Shown here: positions 1 to 5,709 of the stretch, in pieces
Layout: the number at the start of each line of letters is the position of its first letter
Position numbering within the stretch: the first letter of the stretch is position 1
Assembly: GCA_030609125.1 (NCBI GenBank)
Contig: JAUWCW010000049.1
Location: 1-9,969 of the forward strand
Reading direction: 5' to 3'
DNA length: 9,969 nt
Source: JAUWCW01 sp030609125 [NCBI: Candidatus Rokuibacteriota bacterium]
GTDB lineage: Bacteria > JAUVQV01
Translations under genes and position numbers: made by a program
Notes under the pieces: model-generated
What the model was told of the DNA's origin: nothing
The model's database searches: none
The model's input: the letters and a program-made list of their open reading frames with translations, nothing else

Positions 1-345
1 GACGCCCCGGCTTTTTCATGGTGGTTCCCGGCCGTTTCCAGCGTGACAACCTCTCCCGCACTTCCCAGAATCACCTCATAAGGGCCCTCACAATGCCTTG
101 GAGAGGGAAAGCAGCCCGTCACCCGGGAAGGAATTTCCTGATCACTCCTTGCCGATCCGAGACCGTCGACGGCAATCGAAACGGAGGACGACCTCAAGGA
201 GCTTGCCCGGGACTGGGACCTTGAGGATTGAGCTCAGGCCGGGCTTCAGGGAAGCGGTTCGCCGGGCTGACAGGCCGTCTTTGGCCGATCCTCGGCATGG
301 CCCAGGGAGGCCGGAAGCCCGTGCTCTGCGAGCCGCTGTCCTCCG
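1..345. other. Left-edge region without a convincing gene
   Basis: Several frames stay open here because the DNA is GC-rich, but none combines a start codon, a ribosome binding site and a protein-like composition. Two stretches look weakly protein-like. The first is on the plus strand from 142 to the TGA at 229-231, ending in EDDLKELARDWDLED. The second is on the minus strand from about 122 to the left edge and contains YEVILGSAGEVVTLE. Neither has a usable start in view, apart from a GTG at 122 for the minus one. They could be remnants of a decayed gene or the edge of a gene lying outside the window. I see no clear terminator for the ATPase gene that ends at 346. Confidence 0.5.
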
Positions 346-1665
346 TCAGCGGATCAGCTGTCGCATCATCGAGGCAACCTCGTCGGGGGTGATCCAGGAC
401 ACCTCGGTCGCTCCGATGTGACCGGTATCGAAGCGCATGTTGCTGACGAAGAGAAAGTTCTTCGGCCGGTAAGCTTCGATGAAACTCCGGGCCGACCGTG
501 GGATCGAGGGTCTTCCGCTCGTCCCCGCTTTGACCTCGAGGGCGACGATCCCCGAACCCGTGTCGACGACGAAGTCAACCTCGGCCCCGGACGTGCTTCG
601 CCAGAAGTGCAGGTCCGTCCCCAGCGGGAGCGTCTTGAGCAGCTCGCCGAAGACCCAGTTTTCGACCGTCGGTCCCGAGTCGACTCGATCCGCGGGCGGG
701 AGGAAGCTGTGCACAAGGTGATTCCGGATGCCGTTGTCGATGAAGAAAATCTTGGGAGTCCTCGTCAGCTCGGAGCGCCGGCCCCCGGCGTAGGGAGGCA
801 CCATCGCGACGACATGCCCCGCCTCGAGGATCTCGAGGTAGGACGCTACCGTGTCGCGGCTGACCCCGAGAATTGAGGCCCATTCCGAGAGATTGACGAG
901 GTTGCCCGTCTGGTTCGCCGCCAGCCGCAGCAGCCGTCGGAACACGTCCGGGCGGCCGATCCGGAAGAGGTCGCTGGCGTCCCGCAGGATGATCGCCTCC
1001 ACGAGATTTGTGAGCAGCGCTTCCGGAGATTCCCCGAGCCACACATCGGGGTAGCCGCCGTAGATGATGTGCCGCTCGAGCCGCTCCTCGAGGGCGCGGG
1101 CGCGGGCGAGCCCGGGAAGGGTTTCGAGATCGTAGCCGACCTCCGCAAGAGAGAGCGGCAGCAGACGTTCTCGCGTCGCTCTGCCCGCAAGCGACTCGCG
1201 GACCTTCGCCCCGAGATGAAACGACGAGCTTCCGGTCACCAGAATGGGTGCTCCGAACCCCCGATCGACGATGCCCTTCAGGAAGAGACCGGCGTTTTCC
1301 AGATGCTGCGCCTCCTCGAAGAAGAGCGTGACCGGCGGCGACGGGGCGGCCTTCTCGAGGTCGGCAAGGAACAGCGGTGCCGAGCGGCACCATTGCTGAA
1401 CGAGGCCCTGCTCGCAATCGATGAAGAGCGCGGGCTTTCCGGCATCCGCGAGATGGGCCCAGACCGCGGTCGATTTCCCTGCCTGCCGGGGGCCCACGAC
1501 CAGATGCGCCCGATTCGATTTCCGCCAACGACTTCCTGCTGTTTTGAGCAGATCGCGAGGGATGAAGGTCTCCGGCCGATGGGAGGCAAACCACCGCCCG
1601 AGACTCCCAGGATCTTCAATCCACGGGTTGTCATGCAGGAGAATAGTCCGAAGATCACGATCCAT
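346..1665 (-). CDS. AAA+ ATPase with DUF4143 C-terminal nuclease-like domain
   Basis: Predicted cytoplasmic ATP-binding protein of the AAA_14/DUF4143 family, common and patchily distributed in bacteria and archaea, with no settled role. Numbered from ATG 1665 (439 aa), the Walker A motif GPRQAGKST is at about 58-66. A Walker B-like VTLFFEEAQ is at about 112-120, with E in place of the usual D of FIDEAQ. A sensor-like TGSSS and SLAGR follow. A winged-helix-like middle (LSEWASILGVSRDTVASYLEIL) leads to a PD-(D/E)xK-like C-terminus with VENWVFGEL, FWR, EVDFVV and ALEVK (D364, E377, K379), so the nuclease-type residues look intact. A GTG lies two codons upstream at 1671. I prefer ATG 1665 because a near-consensus promoter puts +1 exactly there. 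The gene is monocistronic and divergent from the lipoprotein gene. Family assignment is firm; function is unknown. Confidence 0.92.
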   Translation of the reverse strand: MDRDLRTILLHDNPWIEDPGSLGRWFASHRPETFIPRDLLKTAGSRWRKSNRAHLVVGPRQAGKSTAVWAHLADAGKPALFIDCEQGLVQQWCRSAPLFLADLEKAAPSPPVTLFFEEAQHLENAGLFLKGIVDRGFGAPILVTGSSSFHLGAKVRESLAGRATRERLLPLSLAEVGYDLETLPGLARARALEERLERHIIYGGYPDVWLGESPEALLTNLVEAIILRDASDLFRIGRPDVFRRLLRLAANQTGNLVNLSEWASILGVSRDTVASYLEILEAGHVVAMVPPYAGGRRSELTRTPKIFFIDNGIRNHLVHSFLPPADRVDSGPTVENWVFGELLKTLPLGTDLHFWRSTSGAEVDFVVDTGSGIVALEVKAGTSGRPSIPRSARSFIEAYRPKNFLFVSNMRFDTGHIGATEVSWITPDEVASMMRQLIR

Positions 1666-1671
1666 ACTCAC

Positions 1672-1700
1672 AATATAAGCCTGGGTTTAAAGATTGTCAA
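1672..1700 (-). promoter_or_regulatory. Near-consensus sigma70 promoter of the AAA+/DUF4143 gene
   Basis: Read on the minus strand, TTGACA (1700-1695) is followed by a 17-nt spacer and TATATT (1677-1672). Six bases then separate the -10 from ATG 1665, so the predicted +1 is the start codon itself. No Shine-Dalgarno sequence precedes the gene. The stretch is AT-rich compared with its surroundings. Seen directly: the hexamers and spacing. Inferred: transcription and a leaderless mRNA. Confidence 0.75.
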
Positions 1701-1719
1701 TCGTAGTATTCAGGCTTAT
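1675..1719. promoter_or_regulatory. Nested dyad, candidate operator over the ATPase promoter
   Basis: Two perfect inverted repeats share one centre, position 1697. The outer arms are ATAAGCCTG (1675-1683) and CAGGCTTAT (1711-1719). The inner arms are GATTG (1692-1696) and CAATC (1698-1702). The dyad covers the -35 hexamer, and its left outer arm overlaps the -10. A dimeric or tetrameric repressor bound here would block the ATPase promoter and could also affect the divergent lipoprotein gene. The ATPase's own winged-helix-like segment makes autoregulation one possibility. The repeat is seen directly; the operator role is inferred. Confidence 0.55.
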
Positions 1720-1736
1720 TGGCGGTTTTCGCTGCT

Positions 1737-1751
1737 CACGGTGAGACCGTG
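1737..1751. repeat. Short perfect inverted repeat in the divergent intergenic region
   Basis: CACGGT and ACCGTG flank a GAG loop, giving a 6-bp stem. It lies between the candidate operator and the lipoprotein start. No T-run follows, so it is not a convincing terminator. It could be a small leader hairpin or a half of another binding site. Confidence 0.35.
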
Positions 1752-1789
1752 TTGTGCTGATCCGGGTTGACAACGGGGGACCTGGTGTC

Positions 1790-1794
1790 GGAGG
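1790..1794 (+). promoter_or_regulatory. Ribosome binding site that decides the lipoprotein start
   Basis: GGAGG abuts ATG 1795 with no spacing but lies 9 nt from ATG 1804. The second ATG is therefore the better start. Confidence 0.6.
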
Positions 1795-1803
1795 ATGCTC
1801 CAC

Positions 1804-2208
1804 ATGATTGGTGCCGGAAGATTGCTGCTGTTCCTCGGGGCCCTCATCGTGTTCGTGCCCGCCTGCTCCTCGGATTCGCCTCTGGCGGTGCGCGATCCGG
1901 TCATAGCGGATCTGACCTTCACCCCGAGTGCGGCAAGAGAGGGAACGGTTATTACCGTGACGGTGCGGTACTCTTCTCCCGTTCAGGCACGCGCAAACGG
2001 ACTCTGGTCAACGCTGTTCGCGATCGCCCCGATTGATCCGGACCTGCCTGCCGGGATTCCCGTCAACGAGGACTGCTCGGACTGCGTGATCTCGGCGCAG
2101 TTCGTTCTCAGGCAGTCGCGGGGAACAGTGGATGCGGATGTCTTCGCCATCGATGCCGGGGGGAGAAGGTCGAACAGCATCTCGGCGCCGTTCGCGTCAC
2201 TTCCCTGA
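1804..2208 (+). CDS. Small hypothetical lipoprotein with Ig-like composition
   Basis: A 134-aa protein. A short, hydrophobic signal segment (LLLFLGALIVFVPAC) ends in a lipobox-like VPAC with the lipidated cysteine at residue 21, so the product is probably anchored in a membrane facing the periplasm or outside. The mature part (DPVIADLTFTPSAAREGTVITVTVRY) has the alternating pattern of a beta-sandwich, Ig-like domain. A CSDC pair in the middle could form a disulfide. I do not recognise a named family. The start at 1804 was chosen over ATG 1795 on ribosome-binding-site spacing. The gene is divergent from the ATPase gene, and its 3' end overlaps the 3' end of ampD by 12 nt on the opposite strand. 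No strong promoter of its own is visible; a weak TTGTCA-17-TATTGG lies within the dyad region. Confidence 0.75.
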   Translation: MIGAGRLLLFLGALIVFVPACSSDSPLAVRDPVIADLTFTPSAAREGTVITVTVRYSSPVQARANGLWSTLFAIAPIDPDLPAGIPVNEDCSDCVISAQFVLRQSRGTVDADVFAIDAGGRRSNSISAPFASLP

Positions 2209-2742
2209 CCGCAGGAGTCCCCGAAAGCGCTTCCAGTCGAAACGCGGCCCCGGGTCGGTCTTTCTTTCCGGCGCGATGTCGCTGTGGCCGACGATCCGAT
2301 TGGGTGTTATGGCGGGGTAGGCGCGCATCAGGTCCCGGCAGAGTCGGGCGAGATTGTGGTACTGCCTCCCGGTGAAGATGTGCCGCTCGTCACCCTCGAG
2401 CTCGATGCCGACGGAGTAGTCGTTGCACCTGCCGCGCCCTCGCCAGGAGCTCTTCCCGGCGTGGTAGGCGGTGCGGTCCGTGTCGACGAACTGCGTTATC
2501 TTCCCCCTGCGGTCGATCAGGAAGTGGGCCGACAGCTCCTTGCCTTCCACGTCCCGGTACGCCGGGTGCTTCGAGCAGTCCAGCCTTCCCAGAAAGAGCT
2601 CCTCGATGTCCCCCGTGCCGAAGCAGCCGGGGGGGCAGGTGATGTGGTGGACCACGATGAGGTCCACTTCCTTCGCCCGGCGGCTTCGCTGGTGCGGGCT
2701 CGGGACGTCCCTGATCTTCAGCCTCGTTTTGAGTGTCCTCAC
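2197..2742 (-). CDS. ampD: AmpD-type 1,6-anhydro-N-acetylmuramyl-L-alanine amidase
   Basis: Zinc amidase of the Amidase_2 fold that removes the peptide from 1,6-anhydroMurNAc-peptides during cell-wall recycling, in the cytoplasm. The 181-aa length is close to the roughly 187 aa of enterobacterial AmpD, and no signal peptide is present. Expected zinc ligands are H32 (in VVHH), H153 (GHSDIAPERKTDPG) and D163. The catalytic pair corresponds to E114 (YSVGIELEG) and K161. The motif CPPGCFGTGDIEELFLG matches the AmpD loop after the first histidine. The GTG start at 2742 has only a weak purine-rich site (AGAGGG) upstream. It is the last gene of the operon, 25 nt after the kinase gene. In species with AmpR/AmpC, AmpD loss derepresses beta-lactamase; no ampR or ampC lies here. 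A related periplasmic amidase is less likely without an export signal. Confidence 0.93.
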   Translation of the reverse strand: MRTLKTRLKIRDVPSPHQRSRRAKEVDLIVVHHITCPPGCFGTGDIEELFLGRLDCSKHPAYRDVEGKELSAHFLIDRRGKITQFVDTDRTAYHAGKSSWRGRGRCNDYSVGIELEGDERHIFTGRQYHNLARLCRDLMRAYPAITPNRIVGHSDIAPERKTDPGPRFDWKRFRGLLRSGK

Positions 2743-2767
2743 GTGGCGCCCTCTGAAGTGCCGGTGC

Positions 2768-3355
2768 CTACCCGGCCATGCCTCCCAGCAGGGTCATGAC
2801 TGCCGCGGTGATCAGCGGGATCGAAAGGTTGTCGTTGAGCCACCTGGGGGTAAGGATCTCCACGGCGGCGGCGGTGACAACGCCGGCGACGAGGATGGAC
2901 GGTGCGACCCCGGCGCCGAAAAGGTGCGGCGCCGCGCCGGCGATGAATCCCGCGACGACGAACGCCGCCGTCCCCTCAAGGCTCTTGTCCCGGAACTTCG
3001 TCTTTCCCCAGGCCTCGCCGACGATGGAGGCGAAGACATCCCCGAAGACGAGAAAGAGGATCGCCGCCGTCGCGACGGGCAGGCTGAAAAGGTAGAGCGT
3101 GAGGGCCACGCCGAGCACGTACGTCGGTGAGCCGGAGAGGGTGTCGGCCTCCCCGGGACGGATGACGCTGCTCAGCTTCTGCATGGCCCACCGGTTGAAG
3201 GCGGGAATGCGGAGGCGGGCGATGTCGAAAGTCATGATGCCGGCAAAGAGCAGGCCGTAAACGGCAAAGGCCCTGCCGCTGTCGAAGACGTAGTAGATCC
3301 CGAGGAGGAAGAGCCCTCCCAGGGAGTGATAGAGCTTGCGGCCCGCGTGCTTCAC
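2768..3355 (-). CDS. CTP-dependent diacylglycerol/polyprenol kinase family membrane protein
   Basis: A 195-aa polytopic membrane protein of the family that includes yeast DGK1, dolichol kinase SEC59 and phytol kinase VTE5. Members phosphorylate a membrane lipid alcohol using CTP and are often labelled phosphatidate cytidylyltransferase. Visible marks are an N-terminal RKLYHSLGG, the loop FGDVFASIVGEAWGKTKFRDKSLEGT (shown here only as landmarks G105, D106, G113, K118, K124, E127, G128), and EILTP followed by NDNLSIP near the C-terminus. Hydrophobic segments lie at about 13-24, 30-43, 78-104, 129-142, 150-166 and 178-194. The start is GTG 3355, whose GTGA overlaps the stop of the upstream radical SAM gene, implying translational coupling. 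The open frame continues upstream only as a shadow of that gene. The substrate cannot be read from sequence; diacylglycerol, undecaprenol and other prenols are all possible. Confidence 0.85.
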   Translation of the reverse strand: MKHAGRKLYHSLGGLFLLGIYYVFDSGRAFAVYGLLFAGIMTFDIARLRIPAFNRWAMQKLSSVIRPGEADTLSGSPTYVLGVALTLYLFSLPVATAAILFLVFGDVFASIVGEAWGKTKFRDKSLEGTAAFVVAGFIAGAAPHLFGAGVAPSILVAGVVTAAAVEILTPRWLNDNLSIPLITAAVMTLLGGMAG

Positions 3356-4662
3356 GAGCGGGAGACTTTCTTCCGTCGCGCCGCTTCGTAGGCCATGGGT
3401 CCGCGAAGGGGCGGGTTGTAGTACCCGTGGCGCAGCGCGGGGAACCGCTCCCTGAGGCGGTCCATGACGGTCGCGATCCCCAGCGGCCTGCCGCTCGAGA
3501 AGGGGCCGGCTGTTTCCCAGTACCACTCGGGGTCGAGGTTGAGGTTGCGCCACTGGATGAGATCGGGACGGGCGGCGGTGAGCAGTCCGGTGAAGGCGTG
3601 GTACTCCCCGGGGTCGTCGGTGACGCCGGGGAAGACGAAGTAGTTGATCGACGAGAAGCGCCGCATTCTCCGGGCAAGGAGCAGGCTCTCCTCCACCGCC
3701 TCGAGCCCGTACCCCTTCGGGCGGAAGTAGGCGGTGTAGACCTCCTCGCGGGCGCTGTTGAGGCTGACCCGGATGCTGTCCAGGCCCGCGGAGAAAAGAC
3801 GCTCGATCTTTCCCGGGCTGCCGGCGTTGGTGTTCATGTTGATCGTCCCCATGGGGGTCCGGCGGCGGATCGCCCTGACGGCTTCCTCGATGAGGTCGGC
3901 GGCCGTGAGAGGCTCGCCCTCGCACCCCTGCCCGAAGCTGACGACCGCACGCGGCGCCTTCTCCAGGTGAGGGACGGCGATCTCGACGATCTCCCCGACG
4001 GTGGGGGTGAAGGAGATCCTCTCCTGGGTGGCGGGGCACGCCGAGGAGGGGGGCTGGAGGGAGAGACAGCCGAGGCAGCGCGCGTTGCAGGATCGCGATG
4101 TCGGCAGGGGGGCCTCCCACCTGCCGAGAACAAGGTTGCGCGCCGCCGGACAGCCCGAGCAGAGGGCGCAGTCGAGAAGGTGCTGCCAGAGCCGGTTCCC
4201 CTCGTGGCGCTCCTTGAGTCGGCGTGCCCTCTGCCGGAGCCGGTTGAGGGGGAACTGGTCGATGTCCTGACGGCGGTCGGGGTCGACGCGCCGGGCGGGG
4301 ACGTAGAAACGCCCGCGATGCCACCCGACGGCGGTGTAGGCGAAAAGCGGGAGCCGGGGCGCGCCCCGTAGCGTGTCGTAGGGTGCTGTCAGGAGCTGCG
4401 TGTGGGCGGGGGCGAGAAAGGCGGCCACGGCGGTCACCTCGCCGCCACCCACCTCCACGGGCTCGCCGGACTCTTTCTCGAACCCGATGGGAAGCCTGCC
4501 GGGGAGCTGAAAGAGCTCCGATCCCTTCGGCAGGGGGATGCACTCCGACCGGCGCAGGGGCGTGACGGTGTCCCCGCTCCGGCCGGCGGCGTGGACGCCC
4601 GGCAGGTCGAAGACATCCCCGGCGGCATCGGCCGCCAGGAGTGTCAGGTAATCACTCCCCAT
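3352..4662 (-). CDS. Radical SAM protein with an additional cysteine cluster
   Basis: A 436-aa radical SAM enzyme of unassigned reaction. The canonical CX3CX2C is CNARCLGC (C192, C196, C199). About 20 residues before it is a separate CX2CX2C (CALCSGC; C165, C168, C171), which could hold part of a second Fe-S cluster or a zinc. A 160-residue N-terminal region without recognised motifs precedes this. Later landmarks are a GGE-like GQGCEGEPL, then NMNTNAG and DSIRVSLNS, typical of the radical SAM barrel, and a C-terminal WYWETAGPF segment. ATG 4662 has a purine-rich AGGGGG 6 nt upstream and overlaps the end of the yhcC-like gene by 11 nt; its stop overlaps the kinase start. Tight coupling with a second radical SAM gene and a lipid kinase suggests a shared pathway, but the substrate is unknown. 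Confidence 0.9.
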   Translation of the reverse strand: MGSDYLTLLAADAAGDVFDLPGVHAAGRSGDTVTPLRRSECIPLPKGSELFQLPGRLPIGFEKESGEPVEVGGGEVTAVAAFLAPAHTQLLTAPYDTLRGAPRLPLFAYTAVGWHRGRFYVPARRVDPDRRQDIDQFPLNRLRQRARRLKERHEGNRLWQHLLDCALCSGCPAARNLVLGRWEAPLPTSRSCNARCLGCLSLQPPSSACPATQERISFTPTVGEIVEIAVPHLEKAPRAVVSFGQGCEGEPLTAADLIEEAVRAIRRRTPMGTINMNTNAGSPGKIERLFSAGLDSIRVSLNSAREEVYTAYFRPKGYGLEAVEESLLLARRMRRFSSINYFVFPGVTDDPGEYHAFTGLLTAARPDLIQWRNLNLDPEWYWETAGPFSSGRPLGIATVMDRLRERFPALRHGYYNPPLRGPMAYEAARRKKVSRS

Positions 4663-5623
4663 CCTTTTCCCCCTGCCACGAGTCGCGGCGCTCCAGCTCG
4701 GCGTCGATGGCGTTGAGGACGGCGAGCTTGTTGCGCGCCCAGTCGGGGGCGATGAAAATGTCCCGGTAGCCGTCGGCGGTGAGCCGCTGGATGGAAACGC
4801 GGGGCGGCACGAGCTCGAGAAAATCCGCCACCCATCCGGCGTACTCCTCGAGGGTCGGCAGCGGGACTTCGCCGCGCCGGAACTCGTCTGCCAGGGCGGT
4901 TCCCTCCAGCACCAGGAGCAGGTGTATCTTCAGCCCCGAAAAGGGCAGGGACGCGAACCTGCGGGCCGTCTCCCGCATGATCTCCGAAGTCTCCCCCGGC
5001 AGGCCGAGGATGACGTGCCCCACCAGCTCCAGGCCTCGGGAAGACGCCCGCTCGATGGCGTCGAGCAGCTCTTCCAGGGTGTGCCCGCGGTTGATCCGCT
5101 CCAGCGTCGGCGCGTGGAACGACTGCACGCCGAGCTCCAGCCAGACGCGGCAGCGCTCCCGGTACGAGGCCAGAAGATCGAGCACCTCGTCGGAGACGCA
5201 GTCCGGCCTCGTTCCCACCGCGAGGCCGACGATGTCGGGGGAGAAGTCCAGCGCCTCGTCGTAGAGGCGCCGGAGCTCGTCGACGGGGCCGTAGGTGTTG
5301 GTGAAGGTCTGAAAGTAGGCGATGAACTTCTCCGCCCCGGAGCCGCGGTAGCGCTCCATGCCGAGGCGAAGCTGCTCCGTCACGGACGGCAGCGCCCCCT
5401 TCCGCCGCAGGGAGGACCCCCTGCCGTCGCAGTAGATGCATCCTCCGGTGGAGCGGGCGCCGTCACGGTTGGGACAGGTGAAGCCGGCGTCCACCGTCAG
5501 CTTGGCGACGCGCGTGCCGAAGGTGTTGCCCAGGCAGCTCTTGAAGTCGTAGTAGCGCTTGGCGGTGTTCCAGAAGGCGGGCCTTCCCTGCCGGGCGCCG
5601 GCGAGCCCGTTTGCGCTTTTCAT
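4652..5623 (-). CDS. yhcC: TIGR01212/YhcC-family radical SAM protein
   Basis: A 323-aa radical SAM protein of the YhcC family, related to the Elp3-type barrel. It is widespread in bacteria and has no firmly established reaction. The iron-sulfur ligands are C50, C62 and C65 in the CX11CX2C arrangement characteristic of this family (FTCPNRDG ... GGCIYC) rather than CX3CX2C. Other landmarks are YFQTFTNTYGP, VGLAVGTRPDC, LELGVQSFH, RGHTLEE and GHVILGLPGE, all in order. Length matches the E. coli protein to within a few tens of residues. The start is ATG 5623. It is the first gene of the four-gene minus-strand operon, preceded by a promoter whose predicted +1 is this ATG. It is divergent from mnmG. 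Family is secure; the gene symbol is by family only. Confidence 0.93.
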   Translation of the reverse strand: MKSANGLAGARQGRPAFWNTAKRYYDFKSCLGNTFGTRVAKLTVDAGFTCPNRDGARSTGGCIYCDGRGSSLRRKGALPSVTEQLRLGMERYRGSGAEKFIAYFQTFTNTYGPVDELRRLYDEALDFSPDIVGLAVGTRPDCVSDEVLDLLASYRERCRVWLELGVQSFHAPTLERINRGHTLEELLDAIERASSRGLELVGHVILGLPGETSEIMRETARRFASLPFSGLKIHLLLVLEGTALADEFRRGEVPLPTLEEYAGWVADFLELVPPRVSIQRLTADGYRDIFIAPDWARNKLAVLNAIDAELERRDSWQGEKDGE

Positions 5624-5629
5624 GAGCCT

Positions 5630-5637
5630 ACTATAGT
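5630..5637. promoter_or_regulatory. Palindromic -10 shared by divergent yhcC-like and mnmG genes
   Basis: ACTATAGT reads the same on both strands, giving TATAGT at 5635-5630 (-) and 5632-5637 (+). Plus-strand initiation around 5644 would give mnmG a leader of about 66 nt. The plus-strand -35 is poor (TTTGCG or TTGCGC near 5610-5616), so bidirectional use is an inference. Confidence 0.35.
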
Positions 5638-5657
5638 TTACTGCGTGGAGTAATCAA
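5630..5657 (-). promoter_or_regulatory. Promoter of the yhcC-radical SAM-kinase-ampD operon
   Basis: On the minus strand, TTGATT (5657-5652) is followed by a 16-nt spacer and TATAGT (5635-5630), then six bases to ATG 5623. As at 1672-1700, the expected +1 coincides with the A of ATG. Only a short AGG lies before the start. The -35 is imperfect (4 of 6). Confidence 0.55.
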
Positions 5658-5709
5658 ATGCGCAGACGGTTGCAAGGTTCTGCCTGGAAGACAGCGAGCA
5701 AAGTCCCTC

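Noticed and set aside
98-421. Plus-strand 107-aa frame overlapping the end of the ATPase gene
   Set aside because: Arginine/proline/serine-rich, no ribosome binding site, and its end lies opposite a well-supported gene.
1767-1794. TTGACA at 1767-1772 as a promoter for the lipoprotein gene
   Set aside because: No -10-like sequence lies 15-19 nt downstream; that position is occupied by the GGAGG ribosome binding site.
2768-4543. A single 591-aa minus-strand reading frame over the kinase and radical SAM region
   Set aside because: Only its last third is protein-like (the kinase, from GTG 3355). The rest is an arginine/proline-rich shadow of the radical SAM gene in another frame.
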